Shown here piece after piece: positions 9,790 to 22,600 of a stretch of DNA of 64,000 nucleotides. Source of the DNA: Gautieria morchelliformis. Its lineage: Eukaryota; Basidiomycota; Agaricomycetes; Gomphales; Gomphaceae. The DNA is taken from assembly GCA_015179125.1 (NCBI GenBank), contig WHVA01000260.1, positions 1 to 64,000 of the forward strand, written 5' to 3'. How positions within the stretch are numbered: position 1 is the first letter of the stretch; every line of letters starts with the position of its first letter. The notes below the pieces were generated by a model. The model did not search any database and was not told the DNA's origin. It worked only from the letters and a program-made list of their open reading frames with translations. The translations under genes were made by a program, and so were the position numbers.

Positions 9790-10795
9790 TGCCAGGAAGA
9801 TGGATCAGGAACATTCTTTTTCAACATGCTGGAAGAACTTACCTTGCACAAGCTTCCCCAACTCGCTTCGTTGTTCAGAGAGAATCAGTGATTTTCATGG
9901 CTCACAAGTGTATGATTCATGACTTACAGCAACCCTGAGGGTGGACTGAGGGAAAAGGTACACCTTAGGATCAAGGATAGCTTGTCTGATCTGGATGCGA
10001 GAGGGAGACTCCAGCTCATATGACCAATGCACACGTTAAACCAGCTCGTCTGGTCGAAGTTTCCAGTGCCCCTTTGACTGATCATCGCCTTCACTGCAGG
10101 CCCAATTACAAGAACATCTCTTCGGAGAGCACGATGCAGAGGTTGGTTCCCATTCCAGTAAGAAAACTGCTATCTCAAAACTGTGGACCAAAGCACTTTG
10201 GGACAACGCAGATGCAGAGCGAAACAGCTGGACCCGCTTGACGATGAGCACCCTCCACCGACAAGCAGCATTGTTTCCCAGAGAGATACAGCTGAGGCTC
10301 AGAATCTCGCTCATGTCGCAGATTTGTGTGTGGAACAGGAGGAAATCAGGCTTAGTGGGAACACGCTATGGCTGGTGTTAGTCAACTTTCTGATGCAGGA
10401 GGCGGAGATTGAAGAGGACCATGACAACAATGGGAGCGACAATCCAATGTCGCATTCTAACAACATAGTCATAAAGTTGATGCCAAGTCAGATGTTCCGG
10501 TGATTATTATCACCTGGTCGCAAACCACAGCATGGGGAGAGTAGTCCCTCACCTTAGAATTTTATCAAGTAATTTATCAAGCTGTATCAATGCTGTAGAA
10601 GAACATCTGACTCTTCTCGACTGGCCACGAAACATGCAAGCATAGTAGAGCTATAGGTCCACCGTGTGTAAATGTTACGACATTATTCATTGATACTTAT
10701 CCATCTGACTGTGTTTAGAGTTTGATTGGCTCTCTTTTACCCTCCCGAGCTGCAGTTAAGTCCTTCACATACTGGTTTGGGAATAAAGTCAGAAA
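9790..10795. other. no gene recognised
   Basis: Fragmented short frames on both strands and no recognisable domain. It may contain the unrecognisable rest of the GT17 relic. Confidence 0.4.
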
Positions 10796-11190
10796 CGTCC
10801 ATGGGTATCAGTCCAACCTATGCGGCTCCCAGAGTACTTGGACTTGTGGGGCTCTTTGTTAATGACATTGACCTGCTTGGGGTGAGAAATCTGATGTCCC
10901 TTGTGTTGATTGATCCTGAAATCCTTTACATCAACGAGGCATTTGCGTCCATGTATGTTTACTGTGTTCGGAAGCTCAGCCTGGACCCCAGGAAAGTGAA
11001 TGTCAATGGTGGCACAATTGCTCTTGGTCATCCTTTAGATGAGTTTCTGATGTCCATGAGTTTCTGTTGTCGCCACTCCAATTTTTCCTTGACGTACTTT
11101 CTTGTGTTTACATGCCACAGGAACCAGACAGATCGTAACAGGACTTGCAGAGACTAGTAGACCAAAGAGGGGAAAAGGTAATGCTCAGAC
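10796..11190 (+). pseudogene. 3-ketoacyl-CoA thiolase relic (C-terminal part)
   Basis: This is the C-terminal part of a peroxisomal-type 3-ketoacyl-CoA thiolase, the last enzyme of beta-oxidation. Visible motifs are MGISPTYAAPRVL, INEAFASMYVYCV, the thiolase signature NVNGGTIALGHPLD, and GTRQIVTGLAET. Two former introns can be recognised. At about 10882-10929 the donor GTGAG remains but the acceptor now reads AC. At about 11039-11120 the acceptor CCACAG remains but the donor reads AT instead of GT. The N-terminal half and the final catalytic CIGxGMG block are missing. Lost splice sites and truncation mark it as dead. Confidence 0.85.
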
Positions 11191-11790
11191 AAACCACCCT
11201 TGCCTCCATCTATTCTTGACTGTCCCTGTGATAGATATTAGTTACGTCCATGTGTGCATGAGTGCTGCAGGTGAGAATAAGTAGGACAGCCTGAGTGGAA
11301 AGCAGGGGAGGGTGAGAGAGTGCAGGAACGTGAACACAAAGCAGGGAAATCACACAAGTGTGAAACAGAGCATCTCGGGTGCCTGCACGGGCCAGAAGGC
11401 AGGAGAGGGAGAGACTCTGCAGCGATGGACATTGATTCGGCAATGTCACGCTCTGCTTCCGGCTCTCCAGGAGGGTCATCTTGTGTTTGAATATGTGCAG
11501 CTGCCACAGCAGGGGTCCTCACAGCCCCGGCGTGCCCATGGCCTATAACCACCCTGACCATAGCCACATTATATGCCACATGGTCCCATTTTCATTGCAT
11601 GCATGCAATATAATATATGTGCATTTTGACTGCCATAGGGATCTAAAATAATGCAAACTGAGAGATGGCATGTAAATAAGTAAACAGTGGAACTAATAAT
11701 GCATATATTATTAAGACACATTTACATAATTTCTGTAAAGTTCGGCATATGCCAAAACAAGTAACACACCTCTCTTGTCCCCTATTAGCT
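11191..11790. other. no gene recognised
   Basis: The first half is purine-rich on the plus strand and gives spurious open frames on the minus strand. The second half (from about 11590) is AT-rich and includes a TGCATGCATGCA palindrome near 11598. Nothing coding can be supported. Confidence 0.45.
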
Positions 11791-11791
11791 T

Positions 11792-12382
11792 ATGACAAAA
11801 GCTCACAGGAAATGTGCGGTATTCCATATAACATTTAACCATGAATATTTTACCAATGACCTAGGAGTGGTATCCACCAGCAGCTCAGATGTCAACGATG
11901 AGGCATTCACCGAGCTGGGTGATAATGACAATGGCTCTGGACTTGTGCCAGAACATAACAGACCCAATTTTCCCTCTAAAGTGAGTGCAAAAATTATATC
12001 TATGCCATACCTGACTGATTCAAGCATTGTCACTTAGCGCTCCCATTTAGAACAGGCTCAACTGAATGAGATTGAAGTTGACATCGCTAACCTTGGACAT
12101 GAGCTTGCAGCACTCAAAAATGCTGATTCCCAAGGCTCCAGCTCTTCAGATTATCCAAACTCTCATAAGGTGACCCAAGAAGATAGCGGTTCCAAGCTCA
12201 ATGGAAAGGATATCGAACATATTTGCCAGCTTGGTGGCAAATTTGCAATTATGCACATGCTGTGGATCAGCAACGCACAGGCTGTGCTTCGTACACCGCT
12301 GAATGTGGATTACACTCCAATGGACCGTTTCAAGCCAGGCATTGAGTGGAAGCGACAAGTAACAAAATGCCATAACATGTAA
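11792..12382 (+). pseudogene. unrecognised protein fragment, possibly repeat-associated
   Basis: Two plus-strand frames, broken at about 12037, give an acidic Ser-rich N-terminal piece, a short Leu/Glu heptad stretch near 12060-12115, and a conserved-looking C-terminal block containing LGGKFAIMHMLW and RTPLNVDYTPMDRF. The last block resembles hypothetical proteins that occur in many copies in mushroom genomes, often near mobile elements; that is from memory and weak. No start, intron set or domain can be assigned. Confidence 0.35.
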
Positions 12383-12389
12383 ACTTATT

Positions 12390-14480
12390 ACACCATTGGC
12401 ACCTTAACACTTAAGTTGAAGCTGTGTGAATTGCGGGGGAAGGTTGAACAACAATGTAAATTGATTTAATGCATAACGATTAATCTCTCAACATTACTTA
12501 TAATGTTACCTATATGAATCCTCTTTCAAACTGGTAAGACCATATGTTGATAGTTGTCTACCTGGTTGTTAGGTAGTTGTTAGGCCCTAGTCAGTAAAGA
12601 TTAGGACATATCTAGTTAATCAGTACATGTCACTGCATGTTGACTCTATCAGTAAGTATCTACTTAATCATTACTTGTCAGTATAGTGCAAAACTGATCA
12701 GCTACCTCTTCTTTATCAGGTCTGATAAGGCGGTACCACAGCCTGATGGCTTGATGAGCCTTGTCGGGCCTTATATGGACTTTTGAGTTTTTCTGACAAT
12801 TGGAGGCTATACCTACACTACCGGGGTTCCCGAGAAGATTCTTTTGGTCGTCGATAATCTGGTAAAGAAGCAAAATATTGGCATTAATGGACAAGCTGCC
12901 AGTGGAGAATGCCATGGGTGGCGTTGTCATGTTTTGTCGAACACAAATGGAGATGGCAAGAGTGATGAAGCGATGACGATGAGTCTGCGCGCCGAACTGA
13001 TGAAAAGCACAACTATATTAATAGCTCATGCTAGTAAACATGCGACGGGCAATCGATTACTCTAGCTAGTTGCATGAGATTGCGCTAGCTGGCACTTAGC
13101 AAGTTTTACAGTACCTAATCGAGCTCTTGCGGGTATTGCCGGTTTGGTACCATTGATCGGCGGCTGCTCGGATATAACCTACGCAATTTGGATATCGATC
13201 TTCCTTTCGTAGCCTTGGTAACAGGGCTCCCGACTTCAGTATTCATACTTGGTGACTTCTTTTACACCTAGGACACGCAAGAAGTGAAGGGAATGCAGTA
13301 CACCGGACGACCATCCGATCGTGAGCGGATGTGGCCAAAATACTGTACTCAGCTCTGCCTGAAACTTGCCGATCCCTGTGACCCAGAGATCTTTGATGAG
13401 AGATCACCATTAGGGATCTCCCGGATGACGAGCCTCATAATTTCCAAGTGAAGCTTTTGTGAAGAAATGGTGGATGATGCGCACCGTATGGTCCAGAGTT
13501 CATTATATCGAAGAGTTGGAGCAATATGGGTGCGTAGTTGCGGCATCAGAACGAAAGAGTCAGAACAGCTGATTAACGTGCAGTCGAAGATCGGGAGACT
13601 CAGCGGAATTGAGTGACAAGTTTCAGTTCCACATTGGCGTGAACCTCCCTTGCTGGTAGCCTGGTAACAGAGAATCTACAGAAAAGGCAAGAAGGCGCCT
13701 TCAAGTTCCTAGGGGGATCAGCATTGCAATGCGAAAAATGCAGAAACCGTACCTACAGCATTCCCAGAGACATCTCCATGTCACGGTGGATCCAGATCAG
13801 TTGTTCAAGAGGTGTAAGAGCTGCTGACTGGATGACAGATACAGCTTGCGCCCCCCTGGCCTGAGCGTGCCTCACGAAGCTGCAGACTGATCTCGCTACC
13901 AGGGATAACATCTTGGCTTGTTGTAACACTTGGCTGCGCTGGAGATCAAAACGTGTTGGAGAGCTGCCCAGCCGACGTGGCAGATGTACAGCTCATGCTT
14001 GTGTTGCGTGTCGACGAGGTTATACCACGACATGCAGCGCTCGTCGAAGACAGAATAGACAGTCTGCCAAGAGCCTAGACGTACCCCGGATCAAACATGC
14101 CGCCGTCGAAGGAGTTTCCCAGTCTTGCTGAAAATTTTTGAAGAAAGCAGTGCTTTGTGACAGGGTCGCTCATGAAATTTGTGTGAGATGCTGCAGTTGT
14201 AGAAACATTGAGCTGGCCATAGCAAGATCAACGGAATGCGGCTAATTGACGTTTATGGCAATTACGGTTAGCACTGCTATTCGTTCGTTCGGCTTGTTTG
14301 TCCTTGTTGACACCCATTCGCGCGTGACCGACCTGCTCACAACACCACCACTACCGCCTTCTGTCTTCCTGCACAGCTTCACCCCCCAGCGCCGACGCAC
14401 CAGTTTTTGCCTCACCACGCAGTTGTCAGCAGCCCTGCCAGTATAGCCCTGTCATACTTTCTCCATCCAGGACGGCCTGC
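12390..14480. other. long stretch without a recognised gene
   Basis: No family was recognised over 2.1 kb. A minus-strand open stretch of about 50 codons near 13930-14080 looks protein-like (MSWYNLVDTQHKHELYIC) but ends in stops on both sides, so it may be a relic. The last 200 bases before 14489 are pyrimidine-rich with CACCACCACTACC and probably hold the GSK3 promoter and leader. Confidence 0.4.
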
Positions 14481-14488
14481 CAGAACTA

Positions 14489-15998
14489 TTGTTGAATGTC
14501 AACGAGCAGCTTGAAGATGGGTCAGCCTTTTCATCCATTTCTGTGCACCCTCATACACTCAATATCCATCCAGAGGATCCCCACAAAGTCGTTAAAGTCG
14601 TCGCCTCCGACGGGAAATCGGGCGAGCAAAAGGACATGTCGTATACCAATTGCAAAGTCATTGGAAACGGCTCCTTTGGCGTCGTTTTTCAAGCCAAAGT
14701 CATCTCAGCCCCCAAGGGCGACGACGACATTGCCATCAAGAAGGTGTTACAGGACAAGAGATTCAAGGTGAATCCCATGGCTGGCTAGGCTGCGGCGGTG
14801 TTACTGACGACATCCGCGTGGTGTCGCAGAATCGAGAACTGCAGATAATGAGACTCGTCTCTCATCCAAATGTCGTCGACCTAAAGGCCTTCTTCTATTC
14901 CAATGGCGAGAGCAAGGCGCGTTTGATACCATCCCACCCACCCCTTTTCTCGAATGCGCGCTTACCTCGCTCTGCAGCAGAAAGACGAAGTCTATTTAAA
15001 CTTGGTGCTGGAATATGTTCCAGACACAGTGTACCGTGCCAGCCGACACTACGTCAAGCTTAAACAACCTATGCCCATGTTACAGATTAAATTATACATG
15101 TACCAGGTCTTGCGCTCGCTCGCGTACATCCATTCGGTCGGCATTTGTCACCGCGACATCAAGCCGCAGAATCTACTACTCAACCCTGCTACCGGCGTGC
15201 TCAAACTGTGCGACTTTGGAAGCGCCAAGATCCTTGTTGCGGGAGAACCGAACGTGAGCTACATATGCTCCAGATACTACCGCGCGCCCGAACTCATATT
15301 TGGGGCAACCAACTACACGACTAACATTGGTGGGTGTCTCTAACGTGCCACGATAGGCTTCGGCTGATGGGTAACGTGCTGGTAGACATTTGGTCGACTG
15401 GGTGTGTGATGGCGGAGTTGATGCTGGGTCAACCATTGTTCCCTGGGGAGAGTGGGATCGACCAACTGGTCGAGATTATCAAAGTGCTCGGCACGCCGTC
15501 GCGCGAGCAGATAAAGACCATGAATCCGAACTACCAAGATCATAGGTTTCCACAGATCAAGCCCCATCCATTTTCAAAGGTATACCCATCGCGGTAGTTC
15601 TATCTACAAGTCTAATCGTATCTCAGGTGTTCCGGCCGCGCACACCGAGTGAAGCCGTGGACTTGGTTGCCAAGCTGCTGGAATACACACCCGAGTCGCG
15701 GTTGAGCGCGATCGAGGCTATGTGCCATCCCTTTTTTGATGAGTTACGTGTAGAGGGCCAGAGAATGCCGAATGGAAAGGATTTCCCACCATTATTTGAC
15801 TTTACCCGTGAAGGTACGATCGCTGCATCCTGCTCGCTGCGCTTGCACCTGACCTGTCTCGCAGAGTTGTCTATCCGTCCCGACTTGATGCGACAACTTG
15901 TACCCCCACATTGCGAGCAGGAGCTAGAGTCGCGGGGGATCCGACTGGAGTCGTTTGTGCCGATACCGCTCGAGCAATTGCGAATTACGCTGGATTGA
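14489..15998 (+). CDS. GSK3: glycogen synthase kinase 3 (GSK3/shaggy-type Ser/Thr kinase)
   Basis: A CMGC kinase of the GSK3 family, about 409 residues, which phosphorylates many primed substrates in growth, stress and cell-cycle control. Exons are 14489-14767, 14830-14916, 14981-15329, 15386-15579, 15627-15813 and 15865-15998. The Gly loop [10 protein letters not shown], the lysine in [18 protein letters not shown], the activation-loop tyrosine in [12 protein letters not shown] and the C-lobe are all present, so it looks active. The short N-terminal tail before NPEDPHKVV-like sequence ([12 protein letters not shown]) is normal for fungi. The second intron, 14917-14980, starts with GC rather than GT; only this boundary gives the conserved [11 protein letters not shown]. 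The F-box/WD40 gene follows on the same strand 270 bases downstream. Confidence 0.95.
14917..14980 (+). other. GC-AG intron in GSK3
   Basis: The donor is AAG/GCGCGT and the acceptor CAGCAG. No GT donor in the region keeps the kinase frame, while this choice restores the family's [10 protein letters not shown] sequence exactly. GC-AG introns are a minor class in fungi. Confidence 0.8.
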
Positions 15999-16267
15999 CA
16001 TCTTGTGATTCGTTTGTCTTTTTCCCCCTGTAGTGACTGACACCTGTGACCGAGACTAGCTATTTCCTGTTTTCTTCTCCTTTTGCTTGCTTGTGTGGAG
16101 CACAATACATGACATATTACCGAGATGCTGTGTAGGACAAGTATGCATGCAGAGTAAACCTGCTTACGTATGCAAGACGTATTCGCTCGTGCGACTTGCG
16201 CCATAAGTAGCCTTGAGATCCCATAATACTTAAGGCTCGACGCTGCGGGCTCTCTCTCCGCCTCGCC

Positions 16268-18625
16268 ATGACCCCGACCGATGGTGCCCCCAGCGATACC
16301 AGCCAGCCCACACAGAGCGAGGCCCTCATTCCATATCCTACCCCGTCTCCACCGTCGCCGTCGCTCCCCTTGCCTGTGTTCGACACGCCTTCACACGATG
16401 ACGTTAAGAAAGGTGCCGTTGAACTCCCCCCAAAGGGCAGCGACACCATTTCCCCCGAGAAGCAGCAGCCGGCACGCAAGCTTTGCGTCAGACATCAGCG
16501 TATGGCCGACGAGGGAACGAGTCTCAAGCTGCAGCAGGTATGAGTACTCGCGCTGCCACACGCACACCCTTTTTAACGTCCAACAGTCACTCAATGCGCT
16601 CCCTCTCAAGGAGCGCGAGACCGTCAATAGGATTTGGTCCGACTTCAGCGTCTCGTCCCACCCCCGGCGAGAGCTGATCCTGCATGGCATTCTTACAATG
16701 TGCTGCTTCTCCCAGCTTTCACTTCTTACTGAGCAGCTGCAGCACCTGATCCGCCTCGATCCTTTCCACGTCTTTCCCAGAGAGGTCGCGCTCAAGGTCC
16801 TTCAGTCTCTGGACGCGATCTCGCTCGGCCGGGCTGCTCAGGTGTCCAAGCACTGGCGAAGCCTCGCCGATGACAACATTTTGTGGAAGAACATATGCGA
16901 ACAGCACATCGACAAGAAGTGTTCAAAGTGCGGATGGGGATTACCCTTGCTCGAAAAGAGACGAATCATCCGATCCCCGCTCCCATTGCCGCCGTCCCCA
17001 GCGCAGTCTTCGTCTTCACTCTCATCTCAGTCATCTAAGCGCGATATAGAACTCTCCGGAGTAGTGCCTGATACCCGTCCACACAAGCGACACAAGCCTG
17101 ATCGCACTGACCTCCCCGATCCTCCTCTCTCTCCGCCAGGTCCTCGATCGCGTCTTGTCCGCGGCCTGTCAGATGACTGCGATCTTACTCCCAGCGCCCT
17201 CAGTCCGGTCGAAGTAACGCGCCCCTGGAAAGATGTCTACTGTGAACGTCTCACCATCGAGCGCAACTGGCGTCGTGGTCGTTGTTCTGTGCGCACCCTC
17301 CAGGGGCATACTGACGGTGTGATGTGCATGCAATTCTCCGAGACTCTCCCTCATCCGGCATTCCCCGTTCTCATCACTGGCTCCTATGACCGTACTGTCC
17401 GTGTTTGGAACATGGAATCCGGAACGGAAGTCCGTTGTCTCCGTGGACATACGCGAGCGGTTCGTGCATTGCAGTTTGACGAGGCAAAACTTATTACGGG
17501 ATCGATGGACCGGACATTGCGTATATGGGACTGGCGTAATGGCAAATGTATCCGCACGCTCGAGGGCCATACCGAGGGTGTCGTGTGTCTTCATTTTGAT
17601 GCCAACATTCTTGTCAGCGGAAGCGTCGACACGACCGTCAAGGTGTGGAATTTTCGTAGCGGAGCATGCTTCACTCTTCGTGGACATCATGACTGGGTCA
17701 ACTCGGTGGCTATATGGGATCGCCCTGATGTGGACCCCATACAAGCCGACGTTCCTGCTGGTGGTATAGATCTTGGCAAGATGCTTTTCTCCGCCTCGGA
17801 CGATGGCGCTATCAAACTTTGGGATCTTAACCGCCGCACTTGCATTCGTGAGTTCATTGACCATGTCGGACAGGTCCAAAGTATTCGTGTCGTCACCGTC
17901 GACCCAAATGCTGATGAGAACGAACTGCTCGCACCATCGCCCGAGGACGAGGAAGACAGTAAAACCGAAGTAGTTGAGCACCGCGCGTCGCGACCTCCCT
18001 ACGGTGATCCACGGTCGACGCTTGCTTCTGGCCTTCCTGGGTGGGCACCTGCATCAGTGAGTGTGCCCACTCACCTTCCAGCGGATCATCCTGGCTTCGA
18101 TGCTCCAGAGTTTGATCCCCCACCTGGATTTGACCCACACGCTTATCGTGGAAGTCCTGGCGATATACCTCCGCCACACGGTTTTGCCCATGCAGATAAT
18201 GAAAACGCTAAGGGTAAGGGTAAGCAACGGTCGCGGTCGTCGACGCCTGGGCGGATGGATGGCCCGACACCTGTTCTTGTCTCCGGCAGCCTTGATAATA
18301 CGATCAAAGTGTGGGATGTGGAGACTGGCAAGGTACTCAAGACACTATTTGGACATATTGAAGGTGTCTGGTCTATTGCATGCGATAAATTGAGGTTGGT
18401 TAGCGGGAGTCACGATCGTACGATCAAGGTGCGTGGAGATGAAGGAGTGGTGCTGCGGCTTGGGTTAATGTACGTTTCTTCCAGGTCTGGGTACGCGAAG
18501 AGGGAAGATGCATGGTTACCCTCGTTGGCCATCGTGGTGCCGTGACATGCCTCTCACTCGGCGATGACAAGATCGTCTCAGGCAGTGATGATGGTGACAT
18601 AAAAATCTGGAGTTTCTCTCCGTGA
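16268..18625 (+). CDS. F-box/WD40 protein, MET30/SCON-2-like SCF subunit
   Basis: About 750 residues, exons 16268-16537, 16587-18428 and 18485-18625. After a Pro/Ser-rich tail come the MET30-type N-terminal region (NALPLKERETVNRIWSDFS) and the F-box (HVFPREVALKVLQSLDAISL), which should bind Skp1. Next is the KKCSKCGWGLPLL block diagnostic of MET30/SCON-2 relatives, then about seven WD40 repeats from near 17290 to the end. A low-complexity insert (near 17930-18270) splits the propeller. In yeast and Neurospora these proteins are substrate receptors of SCF ubiquitin ligases that control the bZIP activator of sulfur uptake. That role is inferred here from family membership. An antisense open frame of 270 codons across the WD repeats is a shadow. 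Confidence 0.9.
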
Positions 18626-19644
18626 AAGCGGCCATAGTCTGGTGGTTTCGTTGGTCTATTTCTTGTTCATGCTCTGACACTCACTTTCCACCCCGCGACA
18701 CTTGCTATCTCGTCGACAATACTTACCTCGATTTCCATAATCTCGCGTTACCCAACCTCTGCTTTGCTTGGTCCAGCGACATTTCGACCTGCACCTTCTT
18801 GCTGTCGGATTCTCCTGCACGTATGATGCCATCCAAGCATCGCTGTAAAAGTCGCTGTGTGGAAGCTCCATCGCAATTTCCAGACCACCCCGGCCACCCC
18901 ACCCCTCTCACTTTGCGATACCTTTCGTTTCTACATTATGACAACTTTATACACGTCGACGCTGTTGGCTTGTAGACTACATGAAGAATGGAATATTGGA
19001 TGTATAAAACTGAAAGCTAACACGGACCGTCTTCGGAAAATGTAAAAGGAGCACTGCACTGCATATTTACACCGCAGCTCGGCCGATTTCACAATTCACG
19101 CGTTCGCGACACGACGCGACCCTGCACCGGTACCGCCGCTCAAACAAATTAGGAAAGTATGACTTCCAAACACAGAACATGGGGCATACAGCGTAGCGAC
19201 CCATCATTGACGCCTACTAATCGTATCCTAATACTCAACAATAACATCCAAGAGACAAAATGTATGTATATACCTTTATATAGGCAAGGAAAGAAAACCT
19301 CATGAGTGAAATCTGTACCGTGAAGACCCATCGAAAGACTAATGGACTGGTAGCAACAGCGTCGGCGCTTCCATATATAGAGAAGGATATAGCACTATAA
19401 TTATAAGTCAGTCTGTTCATCGACCAAGTCATCATCTGTGGGAAGCCCGTCGAAAGCCACATCCGTGACATCCCTATTCATGACTCAATCCTAGATCATG
19501 GCGATGCCCTGAAATGAAGCAGGATTTCATGCCCGTAAACGCGATAGTATCCATGGGAGACTTGGCAGGGTAGGCGATAGTAGTGAGAAACATCCGGCCG
19601 AGTTGGACCGTCGAGATCACTGCCGGGTGATGGTGCATTTCAAC
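18626..19644. other. convergent intergenic region
   Basis: About 1 kb separates the ends of the F-box/WD40 gene (+) and the kinase-RasGEF gene (-). Only short frames occur. It should hold the two 3' untranslated regions; a small unannotated RNA cannot be excluded. Confidence 0.5.
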
Positions 19645-22600
19645 TCAGGTCGATAGAATGAAACCCGAAGCCCTGAGTTCCTGGGTATGAGATATAAAAT
19701 CCACATGTTCTTCGCGCTCCAACCCATTGGCTCTTTTTTCCAACCGACGACGAAGTGTCTCATCGACCACGAGAGAGCGAACCTGATTGTCGATGAACGT
19801 TCGGATATCACGCGAGCGTAGATCATCGGGGGTTTTCAAAGGAGTGTGCTGGAAGCCTAGCATGCGGATAATCTGCTTGTGGAGGTTATGGTAGAGGTCA
19901 AAGTTGACCATATTGGGATGCCCATCTTGAGTAATAAATTTGACATGCGAGCTGTGGGTTTCTTTAATGTCACGTAAATGAACACCTTTAAAGGTTGTCA
20001 GGAGGCCTTTGGGCTTTGCATAGATCGAAGCTACGTACGTAACATCGGTATGCAAGGCTCTGTCGATGCTTTCAAGGCTTTCCTGTAAGCCTGGTGATTC
20101 TTACTCGCCGACAAAAGTTTCTCCATTCCGGCGGAAATTTTGGTATTTGGCCTATCAAGGACAGAAGTTCGTTTGAGGCGTGTAATAAAGGACGAAGCGA
20201 GACCTGCGAAGATGGCACTACTAGACGAGTAGTTCCGAAATTTTCGGCACTCCTGGGAGTCGATGCTACATTACACTGGGCTCACACAGAAGGTCGAAAA
20301 TATAACTCACCTCAGCCACAGACAAGAAGTATTTGCGAGTGTCGCACCTTGTTAGCTGATCGTCCGGTTTCAAAATGGACATTATGACCCAGTGGGAAAG
20401 CCTATCGTTCTCAGTAATGAAAGACGACAACCCGCTGTTCTCGTATTCGCCTACGAGCCAGCCTATGCAATCCGACGGCATGATCTTGTCGTAGCGTTCG
20501 CTCTCAAGCGCTGTGACAGCTTGAGCCAGAGCCTGGGGAGATATGTCAGAAGCAAAAGTGGGAGATCGCGGGCCCGAAGTAGACGAGAGCGGTGTCACAG
20601 GAAGAACGGGAGATTTGCTAAGTGCGGACACCTGAGGAAAGTCAGGAAACTTTCGGACTACTTTTTCCAAGCTCAAGACTCACTTGGGTGTCGATCAAAT
20701 TTGTCAATGTTCCGGCATAATGGTCTATGGTCGGTGCCGGGGAAGATCGTTGAACGGATCGAGTAAAAGTTCGCATTCGTTCCAATAATGGGATATCTTT
20801 AGTTTGAGAATTGTGACCTTGTAACCATGAAATCAAAACCTTGAGCACACTATCATATGGTCACACAGTTGAAACGCAAAAAAAAAAATGAATCAAGCCC
20901 ACGCTAATCGTACACTCGCACGTTGCTCTGGTGGATGATGTGGCGACGACGCAGCATCAAACCGCTCCAGTAACAAGTTGAAGACATTCTCGGCATTCGT
21001 GAACGCTTTATAAGAGACGAGAAAGGTATCCCTGAACTCCATATCTCTTCTGCGATCTATAACAAAAGAATTAAGATTTGGTAAGGATGTCATGAATGGA
21101 AGAAAGACCTGAAGAAGTGTGAATTAGCCTTTCCACCAGTGCTGTTAAAGTGCCCGCTGTCACGACGCCATCCTTATATTTGATACCTAACGGTGCCTCA
21201 TTGGAAAAACATTCGGGTTCTGAATAACGGAGTGCTTGATTAGTATACGCAATGCAAGACTTTGTCGGTTAAGGCGACAAACCACATCGTCCACAAGGAG
21301 ACGCCGTTTGAACATTAACGATCGGCGCACTGCTTGGTCCGTCAACGGCTGTCTGGTTGGAAGTGGCAATGTCATTAAGGGCGTTGTGGTTTTCGCCTGT
21401 GAGGGACAGATGAGCAAAGCCACTTTGGACTCCAGCGGAGGATGGGCGCGTTCTGCCAGTGGTGGAATGTTCCACCGGCGACGGAATAACTATGCTGAGT
21501 GGTGTAGTCTGATAATCGGGGGAGGCAGGCGCACTGGACGTGTGACTAACTATACGGGAGCTAGTGTTCAATATTCCGCCGAAAGATCCTGATCCACCGG
21601 GAAATGACATTGAACTACCGGCTGAATGTGTGGGATCCATGACCCCAAGAGAAGAAATGGAGGAGGATTGACGTGGCAGCGCGCGATGTGAACTTGGACT
21701 ATCGGCGAGAAAAATGGCATCCATGCCACCAAGAGAAGAAATGGAGGAAGATTGGCGCGGCAATGAGGGCTCTCTCCCGTTTGATATCTGATTAGAACTA
21801 GAACGACTGGATGAAGCCTGGGCTGCCTGTGAGGCTATTGTTATGTATGTCAGGTGGTCATTCTTCGAGGAGGATCTGTAGGTCACTTGCATGAAGGTCG
21901 GTGAAGTCTATATTGTAATTGTGAACTCGCTTGCAACGTTCTCATTAGCATCACGACTTTATTCATTGTTGGTCTGCTTTCAGGCTTCCCATGCCAGCAT
22001 AACTGCATGAGGCTCCATAGTTCATCAGATAACCCGCGATGTGTGACTTGGTCTGGGGGTCGCGCCGGGCGCACACCGCCGATTAGGTCGGATATTACCA
22101 TCGCGGCGCGGGCGCGGTCGTGGAATGGACACTTGCCAGTGAGAATCTCGAGGCAGAGCATACCGTAGCTCCACACATCCGTGGCTTTGTTCGGTTTCAC
22201 AGCGGAGAGACCTATGAGTTCAGGCTTGATGAGCTCTGGCGCCATCCAACGGCTATTACCGTGATTGTCAGGAGTCTGGGTGGATTGCATTTCCCCCTGT
22301 ACGGCGGATGAGTAGCAGTTCAACAAATAAGGGACATGAACTCTTTGATACCTCTTCTTCCAAGATAACCGACAAACCAAAGTCAGTTATACATGCCGCC
22401 TCTGTGTCAGATATCAAGATATTCGCCTATAACATGCTTAATTAGAAACCTGATGTTCGCAGCTATATCAGTGCTCTTACCGCACGTAAATCCCCATGTA
22501 CGACCCCATGGCTGCCAAAAACCCGAAACAATATGAATGCATGATATGGACTAAAGTATCCTTGCTTACTTGTGCAGAAATTCAAGGCCTGTAGCCACTT

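Noticed and set aside
11210-11579. minus-strand frames with His/Pro/Ser-rich translation
   Set aside because: They result from a purine-rich plus strand next to the thiolase relic; nothing in them resembles a protein family.
17169-17981. 270-codon minus-strand open frame
   Set aside because: It lies exactly opposite the WD40 repeats of the F-box gene, whose repeats, introns and frame are convincing. The antisense product has no recognisable domain.
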